Shown here: positions 51,803 to 57,587 of the stretch, in pieces
Layout of the letters: each line of letters opens with the position of its first letter
How positions within the stretch are numbered: the stretch's first letter is position 1
From: Martelella alba
Lineage (GTDB): Bacteria > Pseudomonadota > Gammaproteobacteria > Enterobacterales > Enterobacteriaceae
Direction: 5' to 3'
NCBI RefSeq assembly: GCF_005217455.1
Contig: NZ_SZPQ01000033.1
Coordinates: 1-57,587, forward strand
Length of the DNA: 57,587 nucleotides
Position numbers and translations under genes: made by a program
Notes under the pieces: generated by a model
Told to the model about the DNA's origin: nothing
The model's input: only the letters and a program-made list of their open reading frames with translations
Databases searched by the model: none

Positions 51803-52940
51803 CTCCACAATCAGCAAAAGGAATTTGGAGTATGAAAATGCGGGTCCTAAAGAAATAGATAAAGGTTGCGGGGCCTATTTATATAGTACTAAGGGTTCAG
51901 TGTTTCTTGATTGTGGAATGGCGCTAGGTAGTGTTTTCATAGGTTACGCAGATGACCGGGTTAACAGTAAGGCCATTGAGGCAATACATAAAGGCGTTAA
52001 CTTTAGTAGACCTTCAGTTTTGGAACGTACTTTCTTTGAGAAACTTAGCGAAATATTTGAGAAAGACATCGTCGGTAAGCTTTCTAAAAGTAGTAGTATG
52101 CTATTGAACACGCTTCCCCGCATTTGTCGCGCGTTGACCGGGAAAAAATATCTTTTAATCCAAAGCGAAGGGGCGTTTCTCGGAAATGTTGATTGGTACC
52201 ATTCCGTAAATCAAAAAAAAGCGGGTACTCATGAAAACTTTGTTCTCACTTTCAAGCATGGTAACCGAGACGAGGTCATAAAAGTTTTTTCATCCCACGG
52301 TGCGAATATCTGCGGTTTGATTGTTGAGCCTTATCGACATAAACAATACAACCTAGAATATTACTATACACTGAGGCGTCTGTGCGACAGATATGGTTGT
52401 TTGCTCATCTTTGATGAGACACTTTCCGCCTTCAGATTTTATAAAAGAACATTCGAGCTAGAAAGTGGCATTGCTGCGGATTTAACGATTTTAGGCAAAG
52501 CAATCTCCAATGGTTTTCCGCTGGCCTGCGTTGTCGGGAAAAAGGAACTTTTCACAGAGATTGATAACAATGACAAACTTTTTGGCTTTAGTAATACCCA
52601 TGCCGGGGAGGCCATTTCAATAGCCGCTTCGATGGAAACAATAAGAATATTGAATTATGAGGCGAATTACAAAGTTTTTTACGGCCATAACCTCAATTTT
52701 ATAGCGAGCTTGAACGCACTGTTGCAATATTATAAGTCAAAATTGTATGTGGTTGGTAACACAAGTTATTTCTGGCTACAAGGGGAACAAAAACAAAAAA
52801 GTCAGTTAGTCAGGTTTTGCTGTGAAAAAGGGGTACTGTTCCGAGGGACTTTTGCGTTTAGCCTGGCGCATACCCATAAAGATAGAGAATACATTCTCGA
52901 TACTATAGAAGAATACTACAGCAGGGTGAAACATGGATAG
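51789..52940 (+). CDS. Class III aminotransferase (glutamate-1-semialdehyde aminomutase-like)
   Basis: A 383-residue PLP protein. The PLP pocket is seen in CLLIFDETLSAFRF (Asp209) and the Schiff-base lysine is Lys237 in DLTILGKAISNGFPLACVVG. The order resembles glutamate-1-semialdehyde aminomutases and related BGC aminotransferases. The usual SGTEA phosphate-binding motif near residue 105 is not recognisable (LLNTLPRICRALTGKK), so activity is less certain. The start overlaps the epimerase stop by 14 bp. It likely transfers an amino group to a keto or aldehyde intermediate in the pathway. Confidence 0.85.
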   Translation: MLEINSTISKRNLEYENAGPKEIDKGCGAYLYSTKGSVFLDCGMALGSVFIGYADDRVNSKAIEAIHKGVNFSRPSVLERTFFEKLSEIFEKDIVGKLSKSSSMLLNTLPRICRALTGKKYLLIQSEGAFLGNVDWYHSVNQKKAGTHENFVLTFKHGNRDEVIKVFSSHGANICGLIVEPYRHKQYNLEYYYTLRRLCDRYGCLLIFDETLSAFRFYKRTFELESGIAADLTILGKAISNGFPLACVVGKKELFTEIDNNDKLFGFSNTHAGEAISIAASMETIRILNYEANYKVFYGHNLNFIASLNALLQYYKSKLYVVGNTSYFWLQGEQKQKSQLVRFCCEKGVLFRGTFAFSLAHTHKDREYILDTIEEYYSRVKHG

Positions 52941-53175
52941 GAATACTATAAGGGAAATTATTCATAAACATATTGATACAAAGGCCGACCGTGATGATGA
53001 CGATTTCTTCAAATCTGGTATGCTGACATCCTATCAACTCGTACGAATATATCATCAAATCGAAAAAGACACAGGGATAATAATTCCATTAGATACTATC
53101 TTGACCTATCATCCTCGGACCATAAACCAGTTGACTGACATGTTTCTATCAGTCTTAAAGGGAAATCATGAGTAA
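52933..53175 (+). CDS. Acyl carrier protein
   Basis: An 80-residue acidic protein with the ACP fold. DDDDFFKSGMLTSYQLVRIY carries Ser33, the likely phosphopantetheine site, in a TSY context replacing the usual DSL. The third helix region is IIIPLDTILTYHPRTINQLT. It overlaps the aminotransferase stop and the glycosyltransferase start by 8 bp each. No ketosynthase or adenylation domain lies in the window, so it should carry an amino acid or acyl unit loaded in another way. Confidence 0.82.
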   Translation: MDRNTIREIIHKHIDTKADRDDDDFFKSGMLTSYQLVRIYHQIEKDTGIIIPLDTILTYHPRTINQLTDMFLSVLKGNHE

Positions 53176-54445
53176 ATTATTAATGTATATTTTAATTTTT
53201 TTATATCAGATAGTTTTGTTATTATTACCATTATTTTTGATATATTCTTTCATAATTAAAAGAAAAGCTCGGGTGCGTATAAATGACATCATTACTCACT
53301 TAGGACAGCACTATTTTCTGACAAGCTTGCTTAGATATCGAGTCGATCAGCAAAGCGTGATGATTCATGCCGTATCTTTGGGAGAACTTGACGCGGCTAT
53401 GAATTTAATAAATTCATTTCCCCACAGCGTCAAAAGCAATATCGTACTAACGGTCACGTCCACCGAGGCATATATAAAAGCGCAACAGTTGGCTAAGTCA
53501 TATTTGAAAATCGTATTTTTCCCCTATGATTCGATCATGCATCAATTTTTATTTATTAAATTCTTTAAGATAAGAAAGGCCGTAATTGTTGAACATGATA
53601 TTTGGCCAAATTTTATGTTGGTAATGGGCATTGCCAAAAAAAAAGTTATTGTTGTGAATGGCCATTTTTCGGACAGATCAATAAAGTTTCTGAAAAAGAA
53701 TTTTATAAAAAAAATATTATTGAATTCAGTTGAGAAAATTTATGTACAAACAAAGGACCTTAGGAATAAATTAGAGCAGGAAGTCATTATCCCAAATATC
53801 GATATAAAACTAGCACCAAGCTATAAACTTCCTATTAACATGTCCCTTGATTCATCCAGCAAATTGCTGAATGAAAGGAAATATATAACAATATCTAATT
53901 TTCACCCCGAAGAAATTGATTCAATAAAAAAATTAATATATTTGTTAATAGGTTCAGGATACAAGCTACTACTGGTACCTAGGCATATACATCTGTTTGA
54001 TAATTTCATCAAAGAGTTATATGACCAATTCCGTATTCCTGTCAGTGTGACTACAACTTTTCAGAGCACCCAAGAATTCCCGTCAGAGATTATTCTTATC
54101 AAAGCTTATGGTATCTTGAATAAGATCTATATCGCTTCGCATGCAACAATAGTATGTGGTTCATTTGATAAAAAACTAAAAGGTCACAGTCTGTTCGAGC
54201 CGGCGTTGCATGGTTCAATGGTATATTATGGACCCTATTTTTCATCTCAAGAATATATGGATTCGATTTTCCGACAAGGCATACATGACATACAGCATAG
54301 TGTCTCTGGCATTAGCAAACAAATCAGGGAGTCAGAAACAAGGGACAGAATAGTTTTCTACAATTGGTTCATCAAGACTGTTTCAAAGGAAACAGTTTTA
54401 TTAAAGAAACATTTTTTTGAGGTAGAAGAATGGACTCGACGCTAA
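53168..54445 (+). CDS. KdtA/WaaA-like membrane-anchored glycosyltransferase (GT30 type)
   Basis: A 425-residue relative of 3-deoxy-D-manno-octulosonic acid transferase. A membrane anchor spans residues 5-30. MIHAVSLGELDAAMNLINSF and AVIVEHDIWPNFMLVMGIAK match the N-terminal GT-B domain of KdtA. ISNFHPEEIDSIKKLI, LLLVPRHIHLFDNFI and HSLFEPALHGSMVYYGPYF match the C-terminal CMP-sugar domain. It is a divergent, AT-rich paralogue and not the housekeeping LPS enzyme. With the KdsB-like gene downstream it suggests transfer of a CMP-activated keto-sugar acid. The acceptor is unknown. Confidence 0.85.
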   Translation: MSKLLMYILIFLYQIVLLLLPLFLIYSFIIKRKARVRINDIITHLGQHYFLTSLLRYRVDQQSVMIHAVSLGELDAAMNLINSFPHSVKSNIVLTVTSTEAYIKAQQLAKSYLKIVFFPYDSIMHQFLFIKFFKIRKAVIVEHDIWPNFMLVMGIAKKKVIVVNGHFSDRSIKFLKKNFIKKILLNSVEKIYVQTKDLRNKLEQEVIIPNIDIKLAPSYKLPINMSLDSSSKLLNERKYITISNFHPEEIDSIKKLIYLLIGSGYKLLLVPRHIHLFDNFIKELYDQFRIPVSVTTTFQSTQEFPSEIILIKAYGILNKIYIASHATIVCGSFDKKLKGHSLFEPALHGSMVYYGPYFSSQEYMDSIFRQGIHDIQHSVSGISKQIRESETRDRIVFYNWFIKTVSKETVLLKKHFFEVEEWTRR

Positions 54446-55073
54446 ACTTTATATCCAGTAGCTTAATTTTTGATGCCCATGATCGACTAAACATTGCACC
54501 ACGGGTTTTGAGCTCAAAAATAAAGCCGGTGATAGATAAAAAATTTTTGGCAGATGCTTCAATTTACAGGGGATATCCAATATCACCGGGGCTTAAAAAG
54601 ACTCAAGAAAGTTATTCGAAAAAATAAAGAAAGGGCAAGTGATCATGATTGAGACGGGAAACAGTCCCGGAGTTGGTCATTGGGGTGAATTAATGTCACA
54701 TGCTGCATTGAAGCAGCATGCGGCCGGCGTAATAGTTAATGGCGGTTGTAGAGATATAAAAGAAATCAAGTCCCTCGATTTTCCTGTTTATTGTGAGTAT
54801 AGCTCGCCATATGAATCCGGGAATAAATATTGCATTGGCAATTATGAAATTGATATCACTCTACCAGGGATTGATGGTAAAAACGTAGTAGTACTACATT
54901 ATCATGACTATGTTTTAGCGGATGAGGATGGAATTATCGTTATCGAAGAAAAAAACCTTATTCCCATACTCAATGAAGCAGTCGTTATCTGGACCAGGGA
55001 AAAGAAGACTATTGCTGATATCTATTCAGGGACTAACATCAATGAGGCATTTATTCGAAATGGCGTGGCATGA
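54430..55073 (+). pseudogene. RraA/HMG aldolase-like gene interrupted by a frameshift
   Basis: The frame starting at 54430 (65 codons, stop at 54627) encodes SSSLIFDAHDRLNIAPRV and IKPVIDKKFLADASIYRGYP, as in the N-terminus of RraA-family proteins. The downstream frame continues FEKIKKGQVIMIETGNSPGV, GHWGELMSHAALKQHAAGVI and VNGGCRDIKEIKSLDFPVY to 55073, the rest of the fold. The frames join if one base is gained in CTTAAAAAG near 54592-54600. Family members are class II pyruvate aldolases (4-hydroxy-4-methyl-2-oxoglutarate aldolase) or RNase E regulators. Here an aldol reaction with pyruvate is plausible. Its 5' end overlaps the glycosyltransferase. Confidence 0.75.
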
Positions 55074-55905
55074 TAAATTGGTTAGTGATAAAAGCATATT
55101 GCATTTTATCAACGCGCAGCGTAATTTTGTGAAAAATAGTAATAAAATTGATGTCTATGATACATTACTAAAAAGGCAGTACTTGCAAGGCGTTTTATTC
55201 AATAAAAAACCAAATAAAGTAATGAATCATAATCTTGAAGGCTATACATTATATGATTGCGCGCGGGTTATCGGCCCTGTGGCGGTGTATCATACCATCA
55301 GAGAGGCAATAGATTTTAATCCATCAATAAGTTTGCTTGTTTTAAAGAATCTACATAATCCCATTGACATGGCCTTTCACCTTGGCTTCCTAACTGAAAG
55401 GGAATATCTGTGCTTAATGTTACAAGCCACCACACCGGTAATGTCATACGGGACAGTTTATAAAAAATTGGTTGGCAACAATCTTATCGGCATAGCCACC
55501 CCATATCACTCAGGGCCCATACTTGTCGACTGTTCTTTAGGCGAGACGGCGGTGAGAAACATAATGTATTCTATCGACACAGAGGAAATCTATTACGATA
55601 AAAATCATGTCGTTGATGTGAATGGTATCCCTTTTACGTCACCAAAAGCCGCTTTAGCCACAGGCACCATAAAAAGCATTGGCAGGCATAAGGGCGGTGC
55701 CATTGCTCTGGGAATTCAACTATTACTTGCTGCCATGAGTGGCACGGTGCTAAGAAATAATGCACAGACATTGGATATAGATGGCGAAAATTCTTTATTT
55801 TTATTACTAATTAAATCGAGCCCCGCTCTAAATCGTATTTTAACTGCCCAATTGGAAGATATCTTTAAGGAGAATGTCTATGTCCCTGGTAGAAGAAACC
55901 AATAA
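55042..55905 (+). CDS. Ldh2/malate-lactate dehydrogenase-like oxidoreductase, short N-terminus
   Basis: A protein of about 287 residues of the Ldh2 (malate/L-lactate dehydrogenase, YlbC/DpkA-like) family. ATPYHSGPILVDCSLGETAV and VDVNGIPFTSPKAALATGTI with GRHKGGAIALGIQLLLAAMSG are the NAD(P)-binding signature. The N-terminal part is about 40 residues shorter than usual, and the catalytic SHG motif seen there in family members is not recognisable (RQYLQGV occupies the place). The start may be 55042 or 55060. Probable role: reduction of a 2-oxo acid or imine. The possible loss of the catalytic His leaves doubt. Confidence 0.78.
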   Translation: MRHLFEMAWHDKLVSDKSILHFINAQRNFVKNSNKIDVYDTLLKRQYLQGVLFNKKPNKVMNHNLEGYTLYDCARVIGPVAVYHTIREAIDFNPSISLLVLKNLHNPIDMAFHLGFLTEREYLCLMLQATTPVMSYGTVYKKLVGNNLIGIATPYHSGPILVDCSLGETAVRNIMYSIDTEEIYYDKNHVVDVNGIPFTSPKAALATGTIKSIGRHKGGAIALGIQLLLAAMSGTVLRNNAQTLDIDGENSLFLLLIKSSPALNRILTAQLEDIFKENVYVPGRRNQ

Positions 55906-56653
55906 GCTGGCGATTGTCATACCCGCCAGACTGGAATCAACAAGAATTTATCATAAACCTCTTATCACCATTAATGATAGCATGTTGGTAGAGTATGCCA
56001 TTAGAGCGGCGAAAGCCTGTGTTTATAAACCCACAATCATCTTGACATCGGAAAGCGACGAAGTTTTTTCATCACTTTCATGTCAAAGAGATGTATCTTT
56101 CTTCGTAACCTCTCGTTACCCTTTAACAGGTACTGAAAGAGCGGCAGAACTACTCGGACACACGGATCATGATGTTTATCTTTTACTTCCTTGTGATATT
56201 TTTCCCATTTCAGGGAAACTATTAGATTCTATGTTCGATATTTACCTCAAAAAAAAACACCCATTCATGTGCCTTGCCACTAAATTACGACCCGATGAAT
56301 TTGATAGTTATGATGATGTTAAGATAATTGTTGATGATGACCACTTCGCAATGAACTTCATCAGAGAGATTCCGGCGAACATTTTGAATAATTTAGATTT
56401 CCATCCAGTAATGCTTAAACAGCTTGGAGTCTATATTTATTCAAGGGCAGTGTTGACGCGATTTGCCGAGTCTACACAAGATATTTTTGAAATTGTCTAC
56501 TCTAATGAGTCTTATCGGTTCCTACATAAAAAAGAAAAAATGAAGATAATACTAACTGATAATGAACTTTATTCTATAAACACACCAGCCGATATTTTGA
56601 AATTGAGCCAGAGAGGTTATGATGTACAGTATACAAAAGGAAAAGGTAACTGA
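55880..56653 (+). CDS. KdsB-like CMP-sugar synthetase
   Basis: A 257-residue cytidylyltransferase of the CMP-KDO synthetase type. VIPARLESTRIYHKPLITIN is the N-terminal CTP loop, FVTSRYPLTGTERAAELL matches the GTDR region, and VYLLLPCDIFPI is the sugar-binding block. HPVMLKQLGVYIYSRAVLTR is the usual C-terminal signature. The start at 55880 is 7 nt after AAGGAG. It would activate a 3-deoxy-keto-acid sugar as the CMP derivative for the KdtA-like enzyme. The housekeeping copy should lie elsewhere in the genome. Confidence 0.88.
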   Translation: MSLVEETNKLAIVIPARLESTRIYHKPLITINDSMLVEYAIRAAKACVYKPTIILTSESDEVFSSLSCQRDVSFFVTSRYPLTGTERAAELLGHTDHDVYLLLPCDIFPISGKLLDSMFDIYLKKKHPFMCLATKLRPDEFDSYDDVKIIVDDDHFAMNFIREIPANILNNLDFHPVMLKQLGVYIYSRAVLTRFAESTQDIFEIVYSNESYRFLHKKEKMKIILTDNELYSINTPADILKLSQRGYDVQYTKGKGN

Positions 56654-57515
56654 TGCCATAAATTCAGTTATTGCCATGGCAAAACGTCACATTACGAGAA
56701 ATGGCGTAATATACAGATTTGTAGAATTGCATTTGAATAAAAGAATATACGGATTCGGCGAAAAAAGTGTTTATGCTTATGCGGATGCCATCAACTTACA
56801 ATATATGTTTCCTTTTGCTAATATTCTACCAGATATTAACGCCTCGCTAGATTATTTAGCGCATTTACAAGATACCAACTCCCAACTCTATTATGAGGGC
56901 TCACACCATATCCTTCATACCACGGCAAGCGCTGTAGCCTGTTTGGCAAGATGGCATCAGAGGCCGACCTATGATTGTTCGTATATCATACGTGAATTTG
57001 ATATCACTAAGTCACTTAATAGTATTCGTTGGGATATAGAACCGTGGCGAGACTCTAACATTCCCTCGGCCCTTCGCCTCTTGGTAAATGTTTATTTTGA
57101 ACAACACGAGAAAGAATTTTTTGCCAACAAATTTTATAACTGGTTGTATGAGAATGCCTGCCCAAAAACAGGCCTCTGGCGTAAAGGTCACATTTCGGAC
57201 AGTCCCAACCGTGGAATATTTCCCTCAATTGCGAGTGGTTTCCATTTTTTGATACATTATCAATTTGATAAAGTAAAATTTCCACATAACCGGCAATTGC
57301 GCCAAACTTGTTTTAATTATTATAATAATCAGTACATTAAACTCTTTGAATCACTTGGCTACATTGATATTGACTTCCTTTATTGCTTATTAAGATCCTG
57401 GTCACAATCCCATCAGGAATTGGAAGATAACGAAATCTCAGTACTACATGATATGTTTAGATTTTTTTGTGAAATGATACTCAAACAAAGATACTTCCAG
57501 CATTCCACAGACTGA
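56619..57515 (+). CDS. Unknown helical protein, last visible gene of the AT-rich operon
   Basis: A 298-residue protein that I do not recognise. It is predicted mostly alpha-helical with repeated aromatic segments (INLQYMFPFANILPDINASL, YYEGSHHILHTTASAVACLA, WDIEPWRDSNIPSALRLLV). An alpha/alpha-toroid, as in terpene cyclases or six-hairpin glycosidases, is possible but unproved. There is no signal peptide or membrane helix. The start overlaps the KdsB-like gene by 35 bp, so it belongs to the operon. ATG at 56619 follows GAGAGG; 56622 is an alternative. Confidence 0.75.
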   Translation: MMYSIQKEKVTDAINSVIAMAKRHITRNGVIYRFVELHLNKRIYGFGEKSVYAYADAINLQYMFPFANILPDINASLDYLAHLQDTNSQLYYEGSHHILHTTASAVACLARWHQRPTYDCSYIIREFDITKSLNSIRWDIEPWRDSNIPSALRLLVNVYFEQHEKEFFANKFYNWLYENACPKTGLWRKGHISDSPNRGIFPSIASGFHFLIHYQFDKVKFPHNRQLRQTCFNYYNNQYIKLFESLGYIDIDFLYCLLRSWSQSHQELEDNEISVLHDMFRFFCEMILKQRYFQHSTD

Positions 57516-57587
57516 TCTTGACCCGTTATATTCAGACAGCTTTTATCTCTAAGTTAGTGTTATCCGTCGGCTCCGGTATTCCCTCGG

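Noticed and set aside
49199-56653. Interpretation of the island as the 8-amino-KDO (KdnA-KdnB-KdsB) pathway
   Set aside because: KdnA is, as I recall, a DegT-type aminotransferase, while this one is class III; the Fe-ADH is incomplete, and the ACP, ArgG-like and RraA-like genes do not fit. Kept only as a loose parallel.

Overview
The window looks like the chromosome of a free-living or host-associated gammaproteobacterium of the Enterobacterales (a Sodalis, Pectobacterium or Brenneria type relative; genus not determinable by eye). The evidence is an E. coli-like type I-E CRISPR-Cas locus, enterobacterial sugar operons (gat-like, rbs-like, fucU), a CcmA-like bactofilin and dispersed enterobacterial intergenic repeats. 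Most of the window is moderately GC-rich. From about 48.85 kb to the right edge it turns strikingly AT-rich, which marks an acquired island.

Layout. 1-441: remnants of IS5-family elements, apparently one nested in another. 473-684: a small CRISPR array (4 repeats) with its leader on its right. 1080-3471: a LysR regulator, DoxX and a glutathionyl-hydroquinone reductase. 3475-6133: cysteine hydrolase and NCS2 nucleobase permease, divergent from a MarR regulator. 6835-7554: a membrane-anchored bactofilin. 7694-9494: the main CRISPR array (30 repeats), then leader, cas2, cas1, a 218-bp gap with a long inverted repeat, and cas6e-cas5-cas7-cse2-cse1-cas3, all on the minus strand. This I-E system is complete and both arrays share leader elements at matching distances. 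Two neighbouring spacers come from overlapping protospacers, and the overlap exposes an AAG PAM.

18913-28971: a carbohydrate cluster (GatZ-, GatD- and GatY-like enzymes, FucU mutarotase, RbsA/C/B-like ABC importer, aldo/keto reductase, FGGY kinase). It probably imports a sugar or polyol, phosphorylates it in the cytosol and cleaves a tagatose-bisphosphate-like intermediate. 29053-30498: a DHA2 drug exporter. 30955-36061: a tetronate-type operon (DeoR regulator, class II aldolase/decarboxylase, AEC transporter, a substrate-binding fold protein without signal peptide, an Asp/Glu racemase-family protein and an OtnK-like kinase). 36533-37213: HAD dehalogenase-like protein. 37223-38602: a Fic-fold protein whose catalytic motif is lost, divergent from 39274-45887, an SDR, EtfB, EtfA, fumarate-reductase-like flavoprotein, FixC, FixX and MBL hydrolase operon. 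45933-47692: AraC regulator divergent from an SDR. 47874-48233: a small secreted repeat protein.

49199-57515 is a tightly overlapping AT-rich operon that I cannot match to a known pathway: an argininosuccinate-synthase-like domain fused to part of an iron alcohol dehydrogenase (interrupted by a frameshift), an NAD-dependent epimerase, a class III aminotransferase, an acyl carrier protein, a KdtA-like glycosyltransferase, an RraA-like aldolase (also frameshifted), an Ldh2-like oxidoreductase, a KdsB-like CMP-sugar synthetase and an unknown helical protein. It suggests a route to a CMP-activated, KDO-like keto acid that is transferred by a membrane-anchored enzyme, and it is the best candidate here for an undescribed system. 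The operon may continue past the right edge.
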